The translations under genes were made by a program, and so were the position numbers. This document shows positions 37,786 through 47,814 of a DNA stretch of 49,473 nt, piece by piece. This stretch comes from an uncultured Clostridia bacterium. GTDB lineage: Bacteria; Bacillota; Limnochordia; Darwinibacteriales; Darwinibacteriaceae. The notes below the pieces were generated by a model. The model searched no databases, was not told the origin of the DNA, and saw only the letters and a list, made by a program, of their open reading frames with translations. The number at the start of each line of letters is the position of its first letter. Position 1 is the stretch's first letter. Where the stretch lies: NCBI GenBank assembly GCA_900018335.1, contig FIZK01000010.1, positions 1 to 49,473 of the forward strand. Reading direction: 5' to 3'.

Positions 37786-37834
37786 CTTCTCGTCCGGAGA
37801 AGTCTCTGGAGGAGAAGCTCTCCGCCTGGGGAGT

Positions 37835-38470
37835 CTAGTTGCCCGACAGGCTGGAGCGGCCCAGGAGCTCTTCCCAGATCGCCTCTAAGTTAATGCGCCT
37901 GAAGACTAAGAGCACTAAGAGGTGATAGAGGAGATCGCTCACCTCGTAAACCAGCTCTTCGTCTTCTTGGTTTTTCCCGGCGATAATCACTTCGGTTGCT
38001 TCTTCTCCAAAAGCCTTCAGTATTTTGTCCAGGCCGTTATCCATCAGGTAGTTGGTATACGAACCTACCTTAGGCGAACGCCTGCGGTCTTCTATGTTGG
38101 CATACAGCCAGGAGAGGGCTTCCCGCTGCGGGAGAAGATCACTCTGGTCAGGGCCATCGGACATAATCAGGTTATGAAAACAAGTGTAAGACTCTCCATC
38201 ATCATCACAGGCACCGTGGCCGTGCTGGTCCACGATGATTAAAACCGTATCCCGATCGCAGTCTGCCGTAATGCGCCGCACTTTTTGGACATTCCCTGAT
38301 TCAGCACCCTTTTTCCAAACCTGTTTTCGTTTGCGGCTGTAAAACCAGGTCTCTCCTGTCTGCAGCGTCTTGTTGAACGCTTCCTCGTTCATGTACGCCA
38401 TCATCAGAACCCTTCCTTGGGTATCCTGAATAATGGCTGGCACTAGACCGTTCTCGTCGTACTTAATCAT
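37835..38470 (-). CDS. hisIE: Bifunctional phosphoribosyl-AMP cyclohydrolase/phosphoribosyl-ATP pyrophosphatase
   Basis: Catalyses the second and third steps of histidine synthesis. The 211-residue product has a HisI half (about 1-115; VLMMAYMNEEAFNKTLQTG, WFYSRKRKQVWKKGAESGN, the Zn/Mg residues in DCDRDTVLIIVDQHGHGACDD) and a HisE half (about 120-211; GSYTNYLMDNGLDKILKAFGEEATEVIIAGKN). ATG 38470 has GGGGTGAGG upstream; an in-frame extension to 38575 overlaps guaA. No other his gene is in the window. It follows guaA at 16 bp and ends at a terminator. Confidence 0.96.
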   Translation of the reverse strand: MIKYDENGLVPAIIQDTQGRVLMMAYMNEEAFNKTLQTGETWFYSRKRKQVWKKGAESGNVQKVRRITADCDRDTVLIIVDQHGHGACDDDGESYTCFHNLIMSDGPDQSDLLPQREALSWLYANIEDRRRSPKVGSYTNYLMDNGLDKILKAFGEEATEVIIAGKNQEDEELVYEVSDLLYHLLVLLVFRRINLEAIWEELLGRSSLSGN

Positions 38471-38486
38471 AACCTCACCCCCAATC

Positions 38487-39719
38487 CTATTCCCACTCGA
38501 TGGTGGCCGGCGGCTTTGGACTGATGTCATAAACCACCCTGCCAACCCCTTGAACTTCCCCCAGCACACGCGCACTTATGCCGGCCAGTAGGTCGTGGGG
38601 GACGCGCACCCAATCGGCACTCATACCATCCCTGCTCTCCACAAAGCGCAGGCCGACCACGTAATCATAGGTCCTTCCGCCTCGCTGCACCCCAACGCTG
38701 CGCACGTTGGTGAGCACTACAGCGGCCTGCCAAATCTTGTCATACCATCCTGCCCGGCGGAGTTCCTCCATAACAATGGCATCCGCTTTCCTCAAGATGT
38801 CCAGCTTCTCCCGGGTCACGGCCCCCAGAACACGGATGGCCAAGCCCGGCCCCGGGAAGGGGTGCCTCCACAGGATTTCCTTGGGCAGCTGCAGCTTTTC
38901 GCCAAGCTGGCGCACCTCATCTTTAAAGAGCACGGCCAGCGGCTCAACAAGTTCAAAACGCAGGTCTTCGGGCAGTCCTCCCACATTGTGGTGGGATTTC
39001 ACCAGGGTGCCCGGCCCCACACCGCTTTCCAGCACATCGGGGTAGACGGTCCCCTGCACCAAGAACGCCGCATCGCCCAGCTTGGCCGCCTCTTCCTCAA
39101 ACACCCTAATAAACTCTATGCCTATGATCCTGCGTTTTTGCTCTGGATCCTCGATTCCCTCCAGCTTGCTCAAGAAACGGTCCTGGGCCTGCACGTGGAC
39201 TAGGGGAATGCCGAAGCCCTCCCTAAAGGTTGCCACGATCTGTTCACTCTCGCCTGCCCGCATAAACCCGTGGTCCACGAAGATACAGGTGAGCTGTTCG
39301 CCCACGGCGCGATGGGCCAGGACGGCAGCCACGGCAGAATCCACACCTCCGCTCAACCCGCAGATAGCTCGGGCGCTCCCCACCTGGGCGCGGATTTTGT
39401 CCACCGCCTCAGTCAGGAAACGGTCCATGCTCCAATCCCGTTCACTGCCGCAGGCCTCCGACAAAAAAGAGTCCAGCCTGGAATCGGGGGGAAACTCCTC
39501 ACCCAGCTGCAGCATGGGCACGGACAGCTTGGAAAGGAGTTCGTCTAAGCGCGGAGAAACCATCCCCGTGACAATGATCCCGTCAGGCTCGGGCCCCTGC
39601 AGCACCTGAACCGCGGCAGAACCAGGGACGATTTCGCTGAAAACACCCAACTTGCGCACTTGCCTAGCTACATCCTGGGCATGTAGAGAGCCGCCATCAA
39701 CTACTAAGATCCGCTTCAA
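38487..39719 (-). CDS. guaA: GMP synthase with a truncated, catalytically dead glutaminase domain
   Basis: Converts XMP to GMP with ATP. The 410-residue product is about 100 short of normal GuaA. Residues 1-70 keep the first strands of the glutaminase fold (KRILVVDGGSLHAQDVARQVRKLGV, GIIVTGM), but at VPMLQLGEE the nucleophile motif (GICYGxQ) is gone, and so is the whole His/Glu region. The sequence jumps to the linker FLSEACGSERDWSM. The ATP-pyrophosphatase domain (SGGVDS at 123-128, VDHGFMRAGE, GTVYPDVLESG) and dimerisation domain (HPFPGPGLAIRVLG, PPATIEWE) are complete. TTG 39719 is 16 bp after hpt. It probably uses free ammonia or a separate glutaminase. Confidence 0.92.
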   Translation of the reverse strand: MKRILVVDGGSLHAQDVARQVRKLGVFSEIVPGSAAVQVLQGPEPDGIIVTGMVSPRLDELLSKLSVPMLQLGEEFPPDSRLDSFLSEACGSERDWSMDRFLTEAVDKIRAQVGSARAICGLSGGVDSAVAAVLAHRAVGEQLTCIFVDHGFMRAGESEQIVATFREGFGIPLVHVQAQDRFLSKLEGIEDPEQKRRIIGIEFIRVFEEEAAKLGDAAFLVQGTVYPDVLESGVGPGTLVKSHHNVGGLPEDLRFELVEPLAVLFKDEVRQLGEKLQLPKEILWRHPFPGPGLAIRVLGAVTREKLDILRKADAIVMEELRRAGWYDKIWQAAVVLTNVRSVGVQRGGRTYDYVVGLRFVESRDGMSADWVRVPHDLLAGISARVLGEVQGVGRVVYDISPKPPATIEWE

Positions 39720-39735
39720 CAAGCAACCCTCCGCC

Positions 39736-40245
39736 TCAATTCTCGAGCACACCCACGTAGGGCAGTTCCCTATGCTTATGATTGTAATCTAAGCCGTATC
39801 CTATAACAAACTCATCGGGTATGGTGAAACCAACGTAGTCAGGGGTGAACTCGGTCCGCCTCCGCTCAGGCTTGTCAAGGAGCACGGCGGTCTTTAAAGT
39901 GGCAGGATTGCGCGACTGCAGCAGCTGATGGAGGTAAGACAAAGTGAGCCCGGAGTCAATAATATCTTCCACAATGAGCACGTGCTTGCCTTCAATGGGC
40001 TGGTCCAGATCTTTGAGCAGCTGAACCACCCCCGAGGTTTCGGTGGCCTGGCCGTAGCTGGAAATGGCCATGAAGTCCACTTCCAAAGGCACGGAAATCT
40101 GCCTGATTAAGTCGCTCATGAACACCACAGCACCTTTGAGAATGCCGATCACCAGAAGGTCTCTGCCCTGGTAATCCCCGCTGATCTCCCGCCCCAGCTC
40201 CTGCACCCGTTGTGCAATTTCTTCTGCGCTGATCAGAACCTTCAC
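39736..40245 (-). CDS. hpt: Hypoxanthine phosphoribosyltransferase
   Basis: Salvages hypoxanthine and guanine to IMP and GMP. The product shows VLISAEEIAQRVQELG, the family's GILKGAVVFMSDLI, the PRPP loop in HVLIVEDIIDSGLTLSYL (about 90-107) and the base-binding DYVGFTIPDEFVIGYGLDYN. I placed the start at GTG 40245 (169 residues, beginning at the position homologous to VKVLIS); an in-frame extension to 40296 is possible. It precedes guaA by 16 bp, giving a purine unit. Confidence 0.94.
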   Translation of the reverse strand: MKVLISAEEIAQRVQELGREISGDYQGRDLLVIGILKGAVVFMSDLIRQISVPLEVDFMAISSYGQATETSGVVQLLKDLDQPIEGKHVLIVEDIIDSGLTLSYLHQLLQSRNPATLKTAVLLDKPERRRTEFTPDYVGFTIPDEFVIGYGLDYNHKHRELPYVGVLEN

Positions 40246-40332
40246 TCGCAACCCTATCCCACCTGTTGACGATTTTCGTACTAGTATTTTCGCCACCTCG
40301 GACCTGATCCCTTGTAAATCCAGTGTTAACTT

Positions 40333-40364
40333 AAAAAGACCCCGCCTGTGCAGGCGGAGTCTTT
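40333..40364 (-). terminator. Intrinsic terminator after groEL
   Basis: A 14-bp stem with a single mismatch (AAAGACTCCGCCTG / CAGGCGGGGTCTTT) and a 2-nt turn is followed by TT on the minus strand, 19 bp after the groEL stop. It separates groESL from the hpt-guaA-hisIE unit. Confidence 0.85.
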
Positions 40365-40382
40365 GAGTCGTTTGCTTACAGC

Positions 40383-42008
<1,626 letters not shown>

Positions 42009-42026
42009 TCACCTTCCTCGTTATAG

Positions 42027-42314
42027 TTATTCTACAATTGCCAGCAGGTCAGATTCCCTGAGAATGAGCAGCTCTTCGCCCTTGTACTTGATCTCTGTCC
42101 CAGCATACTTGGCAAACAAAACGGTGTCGCCCTCTTTTACGCTCATGGGCAGCAGCTTGCCGTCGTCGCTGTATTTCCCAGGGCCTACCGCCAGGACTTT
42201 ACCCTGCTGCGGCTTTTCTTTGGCTGTGTCTGGCAAGACGATGCCGCTGGCAGTTTTCTCTTCTGCCTCCACAACCTTGAGAACAATGCGATCTCCTAAT
42301 GGCTTAATGTTCAA
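42027..42314 (-). CDS. groS: Co-chaperonin GroES
   Basis: Lid of the GroEL chamber. The 95-residue product has [28 protein letters not shown] with the mobile loop, and [37 protein letters not shown]. The start is TTG 42314 with GGGGG about 9 nt upstream; no ATG fits. First gene of groESL. Confidence 0.98.
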   Translation of the reverse strand: MNIKPLGDRIVLKVVEAEEKTASGIVLPDTAKEKPQQGKVLAVGPGKYSDDGKLLPMSVKEGDTVLFAKYAGTEIKYKGEELLILRESDLLAIVE

Positions 42315-42342
42315 GTGTGTGTACCCCCTTTGTATCCTCTTG

Positions 42343-42369
42343 TTAGCACTCCTTGTCAGTGAGTGCTAA
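42343..42369 (-). promoter_or_regulatory. CIRCE operator of groESL
   Basis: Exact inverted repeat TTAGCACTC-N9-GAGTGCTAA, 29 bp ahead of the groES start. It is the binding site of HrcA, so groESL is heat-induced by derepression. A weak promoter candidate (TTGCAA, 17 nt, TAACAT) lies just upstream. Confidence 0.96.
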
Positions 42370-42479
42370 ATCTATACCATATGTTAATCAACCGCACCAG
42401 TTTTTGCAAACCGTCCCATCTGGCACAAATGGGCTTTTCTGGCCAAAATGGGGCTGTTTTCTAAAATAGCTCTCGAAAG

Positions 42480-43187
42480 CTAGCGTTCTCGTGCCAAGGC
42501 GCCCCATCCCGTTTCCTGGTCCCAAAGCACAACCCCCTGCGAGACACTGCATTCCAGGCAGAAGTGGAGATCATCCCACAGGCCCAAAGCCTGCAGGCGC
42601 CTGCCGTGGGCGCTGTGCGCCAGCTCCTCCAGGGGAACATGCTCATGAAGCAGCATGGCCGCCTGGGCCCCGTCACCGTACTCCCCGGCCTGCAGAAGCT
42701 TGGCCATGAGCCCGGCGCACCAGGTGTCCTCCAAGGAGAACTTACCTTCTAAGCCGGCGGGCAGGAACAGCACATCCCGGCCCTGCCCCTTGAGGTAGTC
42801 CGCCACGGCCTGGGCGGAGCGCAGGCAGGCTAACACCACGGCATCTGCCCCGCGGGCAGCCTGCACCGCCTTGGTGCCGTTTGTTGTGGAAAAGACCAGC
42901 TCGCCCCCTGCGTAGTTCTTTCCGTAGTGCTCCAGGGGTGAATTGCCAAAATCAAAGCCGGGGACCTGCAGCGCATTCCTTTCCCCGGCCAGCAGCAGCT
43001 CAGGATGGGACTTTTTCAGGCTCAGGGCCTCCTCCACCCCGTCCACGGGAAAAAACCTCTCCATGCCGGCTTCTAAGGCAGTGAGGATTGTGGTGGTAAA
43101 CCGGAACACATCGATGACTACGCACACCCAGCCAGCCAGCTGGTGGTGTACCACCTCTTCGGGACTTAGTATAACTTCAACGCGCAC
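42480..43187 (-). CDS. comB: Probable 2-phosphosulfolactate phosphatase (ComB)
   Basis: Dephosphorylates 2-phosphosulfolactate to sulfolactate, a step of coenzyme M synthesis and, in Bacillus, of spore sulfolactate formation. The 235-residue product has the ComB signatures VVIDVFRFTTTILTALEAG, GERNALQVPGFDFGNSP, STTNGTKAVQAA and CAGLMAKLL. I chose GTG 43187 with GAGGGGG 6 nt upstream; TTG 43202 overlaps the tsaD stop. It is last in the tsaE-B-rimI-tsaD row. No other genes of the sulfolactate path are in the window. Confidence 0.87.
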   Translation of the reverse strand: MRVEVILSPEEVVHHQLAGWVCVVIDVFRFTTTILTALEAGMERFFPVDGVEEALSLKKSHPELLLAGERNALQVPGFDFGNSPLEHYGKNYAGGELVFSTTNGTKAVQAARGADAVVLACLRSAQAVADYLKGQGRDVLFLPAGLEGKFSLEDTWCAGLMAKLLQAGEYGDGAQAAMLLHEHVPLEELAHSAHGRRLQALGLWDDLHFCLECSVSQGVVLWDQETGWGALARER

Positions 43188-43198
43188 GAATATCCCCC

Positions 43199-44218
43199 TC
43201 AATCATCGCCCAGGCGCAGGTTGGCCACGGCGTTCAGGGAGTAGTCGCTGCGCTGGCCGGCAAGGTAGCGGAAATACCCAGCGCTGCCGATCATGGCCGC
43301 ATTATCGGTGCACAAATGCACAGGGGGATAGAGCAGCTCTTTGCCCCTGGCCGCCGCTTCCGCCGCCACATGCTCCCTAAACGTCTTGTTGGCCGCCACA
43401 CCGCCGGAGAGGATCACCTGATCCACTCCGTAAGCCTGGGCAGCCGCCATCAGCTTCTGGGTGAGGACATCGATGATCGCCCACTGAAAACTGGCGGCAA
43501 AATCCGCCAGGGGCACCTCCTGCCGTTTCTGCTTGGCTTCATTCAAGTAGTTCAAAGCCGCGGTCTTCAGCCCGCTGAAGGAGAAATCAAAGCTCTCTCC
43601 GTCCAAAAGTCCCCGGGGGAAAGCTATGGCCTCCTTGTTGCCACCCTGGGCCAGCCGCTCAATCTGAGGGCCTCCGGGGTAGGGCAGGCCCAGAACCCTG
43701 GCCACCTTGTCAAAGGCTTCGCCGGCAGCATCATCCCGGGTGCGCCCCAAGATCTCATATTCCCCTAAACGGGGAATCAACAGCAGATCTGTATGCCCCC
43801 CGGAAACGGTGAGACAGACCAGGGGCGGCTTGATCTCCTGGCCGGTTAAGAAGTTGGCGTAAATGTGCCCTTCAATATGATTGACCCCAACTAAGGGTTT
43901 GTCCGCGGCAAAGGCGAGCGCCTTGGCTGCGGCCACGCCCACCAGGAGGCTGCCCACCAGGCCTGGCCCGTAGGTGACGGCAATCACCTCGATCTCATCC
44001 AGGCCCACCTGCGCCTGCTGCAGTGCTTCCTGGATAACGGGAAAGACGGCCTCAATATGGTGGCGGGAGGCTATCTCAGGCACCACCCCGCCGTACTTTT
44101 GATGAATATCAATCTGGGACAAAACCACGTTGGACAGAATCTCCCTGCCGCCTTTGATCACGGCAGCCGCTGTCTCATCGCAGCTGGTTTCAATTCCCAG
44201 TGTCAGTCCGCTCTTCAC
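43199..44218 (-). CDS. tsaD: tRNA t6A37 threonylcarbamoyltransferase TsaD
   Basis: Transfers threonylcarbamoyl to A37 of ANN-decoding tRNAs, with TsaB and TsaE. The 339-residue product has the ASKHA fold (GIETSCDETAAAV), the metal-binding histidines in NHIEGHIYA (about 115), VSGGHTDLL and the nucleotide-binding ILSGGVAANKTFREHV. It overlaps rimI by 29 bp. Confidence 0.97.
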   Translation of the reverse strand: MKSGLTLGIETSCDETAAAVIKGGREILSNVVLSQIDIHQKYGGVVPEIASRHHIEAVFPVIQEALQQAQVGLDEIEVIAVTYGPGLVGSLLVGVAAAKALAFAADKPLVGVNHIEGHIYANFLTGQEIKPPLVCLTVSGGHTDLLLIPRLGEYEILGRTRDDAAGEAFDKVARVLGLPYPGGPQIERLAQGGNKEAIAFPRGLLDGESFDFSFSGLKTAALNYLNEAKQKRQEVPLADFAASFQWAIIDVLTQKLMAAAQAYGVDQVILSGGVAANKTFREHVAAEAAARGKELLYPPVHLCTDNAAMIGSAGYFRYLAGQRSDYSLNAVANLRLGDD

Positions 44219-44669
44219 CCAATTCCCTCCACATGATCAACGCATCTTCTTTATCGTCCTGGTAGTATTCCCGGCGAATGCCCCTGGGCTCAAAGCCGAG
44301 CTCGGTGTAGAGCGCCTGGGCCCCGGTATTGGACACCCGCACTTCCAAGGTCATGGCCACAACTCCGCGCCCCAGAGCATATCTGGTCAGTTCACCCAGA
44401 AGGCCGCGGCCGATTCCCCTCCGGCGATAGGCTGGCTCAACCGCGATGTTGGTGATGTGGCCTTCGTCGAGGATGATCCACATTCCAGCATAACCCACAA
44501 TGCGCTCGTCCACAACCGCCACGATGTAAATGGCGGCGTCGTTGCGGGTCAGCTCGCTGAGGAAGATGTTCTTGGACCAGGGGTTCGGGAAGCTCCTGCG
44601 CTCCACCAGGTGTACTTGGGGAATATCCGCAACAGTCATGGGGCGATAGGTTACTGTTTGTCCTGCCAC
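44190..44669 (-). CDS. rimI: Ribosomal-protein-alanine N-acetyltransferase RimI
   Basis: GNAT acetyltransferase that modifies S18 in Escherichia coli. The 159-residue product has the acetyl-CoA-binding VEPAYRRRGIGRGLLGELTRYA (about 77-98) and the C-terminal VSNTGAQALYTELGFEPRGIRREYY. It lies between tsaB and tsaD, overlapping both (19 and 29 bp), the conserved Bacillota order. Start GTG 44669 follows GGAGCGGAA. Confidence 0.93.
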   Translation of the reverse strand: MAGQTVTYRPMTVADIPQVHLVERRSFPNPWSKNIFLSELTRNDAAIYIVAVVDERIVGYAGMWIILDEGHITNIAVEPAYRRRGIGRGLLGELTRYALGRGVVAMTLEVRVSNTGAQALYTELGFEPRGIRREYYQDDKEDALIMWRELGEERTDTGN

Positions 44670-45337
44670 TTCCGCTCCGCCTCCGTCAAACGCATGTAAG
44701 TGGGATTCACGGCAACGGCATCGCCCTCTTCGCCAGCTAAATAGCGCTGGTAGCCCAGGTGCGCGGCGGCACTGGGCCGGAGCAGGCTGAGGGCCGGCGG
44801 CGCAAAGACCGCGCTGGAAAGGGCAGCCTCAATCTCCTGCCGGTAGCTCACAGCTCCATCGCCCACAAACAAGAACTGGGCAGCGGATCGGGATCCGCAC
44901 CAGCCCAGTACCTCATCCAGACTGCCGTGGCCCGCTTCAGTGAGCCCGCTCCCCCCCTGGAAGGCCTGCCAGAAGGCGGATCTGCGGCGGGCATCGATGA
45001 GCGCCACCACGATGCCTGGAAACACCTTGAACTGCCAGCCAAAGGCCTCTAAGGTGGTTACTCCCACCAGGGGAATGCCCAGGGCGTAACCGAAGCCCTT
45101 GGCCGTGGCCAGGCCAATGCGCAGCCCTGTGAACGAACCCGGGCCCGTGACCACGCTGATCAGCCCAACTTCTTCCAGTTTGATCCGGGCATGGCCCAGC
45201 AGCTCGTCCACAGCTGGAATCAACCGCTCCGAATGGGTGGTACGGATATTGAGTATGGATTCACCGACCAGTTCTTCGTCTTTGAGCAGCGCCGCGCCTC
45301 CAGTCATGGTCGATGTATCAATGCCTAGGATGTACAC
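44651..45337 (-). CDS. tsaB: tRNA t6A biosynthesis protein TsaB
   Basis: Non-catalytic ASKHA partner that dimerises with TsaD. The 228-residue product begins YILGIDTSTMTGGAALL and has LISVVTGPGSFTGLRIGLATAKGFGYALGIPLVGVTTLEA. GTG 45337 follows AAGGAGG. It overlaps tsaE by 20 bp and rimI by 19 bp. Confidence 0.95.
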   Translation of the reverse strand: MYILGIDTSTMTGGAALLKDEELVGESILNIRTTHSERLIPAVDELLGHARIKLEEVGLISVVTGPGSFTGLRIGLATAKGFGYALGIPLVGVTTLEAFGWQFKVFPGIVVALIDARRRSAFWQAFQGGSGLTEAGHGSLDEVLGWCGSRSAAQFLFVGDGAVSYRQEIEAALSSAVFAPPALSLLRPSAAAHLGYQRYLAGEEGDAVAVNPTYMRLTEAERKWQDKQ

Positions 45338-45803
45338 CGAGACGCCTCCTTACCTGCTCTGCAATTTCCCGGCCGCGGTCCCCGCAGCCGCTGAAAGTAA
45401 GTTTCCGGCCCTGGGACCCCGCTTTTTCCAGGACAATGTCCAAACGCTCCTCGGGCAGCTGCTCGCGGAACAGATCTCCCCATTCCACGACTGTGATGCC
45501 CGAGCCGTAGAAGTAATCCTGGTAGCCTATATTCTCCAGCTCCAGTTCATCCTGGAGGCGGTAAAAATCAAAATGATAAAGCAGCCCGCCTTTTCCCATG
45601 TACTCGTTGATTATGGAAAAGGTTGGGCTGGTCACCATTTCTGCCGGAATACCCAGTGCCGCAGCCAATCCCTTGACAAAAAGGGTCTTGCCGGCGCCCA
45701 GCTCTCCGTTGAGGTTGAGCAGATCGCCAGGACGCAGCAGTTCCCCCACGGCCTCGGCGATGCGCATGGTCTCTTCCGGGCTGTGCGATGCGATTTCCAA
45801 CAA
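45318..45803 (-). CDS. tsaE: tRNA t6A biosynthesis ATPase TsaE
   Basis: P-loop ATPase that resets the TsaBD complex. About 161 residues: Walker A LNGELGAGKTLFVKGLAAAL (about 32-51), VTSPTFSIINEY, the Walker B-like LYHFDFYRLQDELELENIGYQDYF and VVEWGDLF. I chose TTG 45803, 7 nt after GGGAGG; a long in-frame extension reaching 46142 lies wholly inside the upstream amidohydrolase and is not real. Confidence 0.95.
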   Translation of the reverse strand: MLEIASHSPEETMRIAEAVGELLRPGDLLNLNGELGAGKTLFVKGLAAALGIPAEMVTSPTFSIINEYMGKGGLLYHFDFYRLQDELELENIGYQDYFYGSGITVVEWGDLFREQLPEERLDIVLEKAGSQGRKLTFSGCGDRGREIAEQVRRRLGVHPRH

Positions 45804-45856
45804 GTCTCTTCCTCCCTGAGCATGCCGATAGGGGGAGCAGAGGCTCCCCCTCAAGC

Positions 45857-47011
45857 TTAGTGTTCCACCACCAACTGGCCGTGGATCCACACTTTTTCCA
45901 CCCGGGATTGAACGGCGAGGGGATCGCCATCCCAGAGCACCAAATCGGCCATCTTGCCCACTTCGATGGAACCGTAGCGGTCTGCAATCCCCATGATGGT
46001 GGCTGGGTTGATGGTGATGGCCTTCAGAGCTTCTTCGTAGGGCAGCCCAGCTTTCACGGCCTGGGCCGCGGCGATGGGAAGATACCCCACGGGAATTACT
46101 GGGTGGTCCATGGTGATGGCGATGGGAACGCCGCCCTCCCACAAAACCCTCAAGGTCTCCCAGGAAAGTTCCTTCAGCTCCACCTTGGAGCGGTTAGACA
46201 GGGTTGGCCCCACCAGGGCCCATACCCCCGCTTCCCTCAGCTCATCCACGATTTTGTGGCCTTCGGTGCAGTGTTCAATGCTGATATCCAGGTTGAACTC
46301 CCTGGCGATGCGCAGCGCGGTCATAATATCATCGGCTCGGTGGGCATGGGCCCTTACCGGGAGCTCGCGCTTGAGCACCCTGGCCAGCACCTCCAGGCGC
46401 AGATCACGATCGGGCGCTTTGTCCGGATCGTCTTTAGCTTTCTCCAATTTGGCTAAGTAATTCTGGGCCTTAACCAACTGCTCCCGCAGGATGGCCGCGG
46501 TGGCCATGCGGGTAGAGGGTGCTTTCTTCTGGTTGGAGTATACCCGCTTCGGGTTTTCACCAAAGGCGACTTTTAAACCGCCGTCTTCCTTGATAATCAT
46601 CTCTTCCACGGTATTGCCATATAGGTGCACCACCACACCCTGCCCGCCAATGACGTTGGCGCTGCCGGGCAGGACGCACATGGCCGTAACCCCGGCCTGC
46701 AGTGCTTCGGCAATGCCCTCTTCGTGGGGGTTGATGCCGTCCAGAACCCTAAGATGCGGCGTGACGGGATCGGTGGCCTCGTTGCCATCGGAACCTTCCC
46801 AACCCAGGCCTTCCTCCCAGGCACCGGCGTGTCCGTGGGCGTCCATGAGACCAGGGGTCAAAACTTTGCCGGCGGCATCAATGACCTCGGCTTCGGGTGG
46901 AATGTCCACCTGACCGACGGCGGCAATTGTCCCCTCAGCATCAATGAGCACGCTGCCTCCTTGAATGCCGTTGGTTATGGTGTACAGCTTCGCGTTCTTA
47001 ATTACTAGCAA
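45857..47011 (-). CDS. Amidohydrolase family protein (imidazolonepropionase-like)
   Basis: Metal-dependent hydrolase of unknown substrate. The 384-residue product has the two-part beta sandwich (AKLYTITNGIQGGSVLIDAEGTIAAVG in pieces), metal-binding TPGLMDAHGHAG (HxH, about 58-62), HAHRADDIMTAL, SIEHCTEGHKI (His metal ligand) and the catalytic ITMDHPVIPVGYLPI. The C-terminal INPATIMGIADRYGSIEVGKMADLVLWDGDP is the usual family closing. It follows the C26-type hydrolase by 70 bp. A role in degrading a cyclic amide or dipeptide is only a guess. Confidence 0.9.
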   Translation of the reverse strand: MLVIKNAKLYTITNGIQGGSVLIDAEGTIAAVGQVDIPPEAEVIDAAGKVLTPGLMDAHGHAGAWEEGLGWEGSDGNEATDPVTPHLRVLDGINPHEEGIAEALQAGVTAMCVLPGSANVIGGQGVVVHLYGNTVEEMIIKEDGGLKVAFGENPKRVYSNQKKAPSTRMATAAILREQLVKAQNYLAKLEKAKDDPDKAPDRDLRLEVLARVLKRELPVRAHAHRADDIMTALRIAREFNLDISIEHCTEGHKIVDELREAGVWALVGPTLSNRSKVELKELSWETLRVLWEGGVPIAITMDHPVIPVGYLPIAAAQAVKAGLPYEEALKAITINPATIMGIADRYGSIEVGKMADLVLWDGDPLAVQSRVEKVWIHGQLVVEH

Positions 47012-47081
47012 ATTCTCGCCTCCTCATAATGCACATGCTTTTCATGTTCACCGCAGAAGACGAGAATCCTGCCTTAGGTAC

Positions 47082-47798
47082 CTACTGCACTGCAGCCGCC
47101 TGCACAAAATGCCTAAAGATTGCCTGGGCAGCCAAGCAGCGTTCTGCCATGAGTTCGGGATGCCACTGTACTCCCAGGACGAAGCGGTGCCTAGTGCTTT
47201 CCACAGCTTCCACGATGCCATCTGGTGCCGTGGCTGAGATCCTCAGCCCCTGGCCCACCTGCCTGATGGCCTGATGATGGAAGGAGTTTACCCGCAGGCC
47301 GCCGCTGCCCAAAATGCCGCTGAGCAGTGTGGAAGGCTGCACATCTACGTCATGGGTGCCGTACCAGCCCGGTGCCTGCTGCCTATGCTTCAGGGCACCG
47401 TTAACCTCAGCGGGGATATCCTGGATTAGACTGCCCCCAAGGGAGACGTTGAGGACCTGAATCCCCCTGCAGATGGCCAAAAGGGGCAGATCGTGCTCTA
47501 GAGCGAAGGCGGTGACAGCCAGATCCAGTTCATCCCGGAGGGGACTGATCTCGCCGCAGCCCTCTTTGGGCTGCTCTCCGTAGCGAATGGGGTCCACATC
47601 CACGCCGCCGGTGAGGACCACTCCCTGCACCGAGGAAAGGATGGCACCAAGCTGTTCCGCTTGCTGCGGGGGGACGATCAGGGGAACGCCGCCCGCGTCA
47701 GCAATGGCTTGAACATAAGCACGGTGAATAAAATAGCGGTGAGGGTTTTCGCTGTTATACTGGGCGACTAAGCCGATGAGAGGCTGTCTGCTGGACAT
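47082..47798 (-). CDS. Gamma-glutamyl-gamma-aminobutyrate hydrolase-like class I glutamine amidotransferase (peptidase C26)
   Basis: Cleaves gamma-glutamyl bonds. The 238-residue product has the nucleophile elbow in LLAICRGIQVLNVSLGG (Cys about 109), the oxyanion region VVLTGGVDVDPIRYGEQPKEGCGEISPLRDELD, and the catalytic His-Glu in LGVQWHPELMAE. It resembles PuuD. The substrate is unknown; the neighbour is an amidohydrolase. Start ATG 47798 has TAGGAGG upstream, just downstream of the mazF terminator. Confidence 0.9.
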   Translation of the reverse strand: MSSRQPLIGLVAQYNSENPHRYFIHRAYVQAIADAGGVPLIVPPQQAEQLGAILSSVQGVVLTGGVDVDPIRYGEQPKEGCGEISPLRDELDLAVTAFALEHDLPLLAICRGIQVLNVSLGGSLIQDIPAEVNGALKHRQQAPGWYGTHDVDVQPSTLLSGILGSGGLRVNSFHHQAIRQVGQGLRISATAPDGIVEAVESTRHRFVLGVQWHPELMAERCLAAQAIFRHFVQAAAVQ

Positions 47799-47814
47799 GG
47801 AAGCACCTCCTAGA

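Noticed and set aside
42370-42479. A terminator between comB and groES
   Set aside because: Only weak inverted repeats and no T-run could be found on the minus strand.
45804-46142. A 113-residue N-terminal extension of TsaE
   Set aside because: It lies inside the amidohydrolase gene, is His/Arg/Ser rich, and a TTG with a well-spaced Shine-Dalgarno begins TsaE at its homologous position.
47082-47798. The C26-type hydrolase as the missing glutaminase subunit of GuaA
   Set aside because: It resembles PuuD, not the GuaA glutaminase (GuaAa), and lies in another operon; kept only as speculation.
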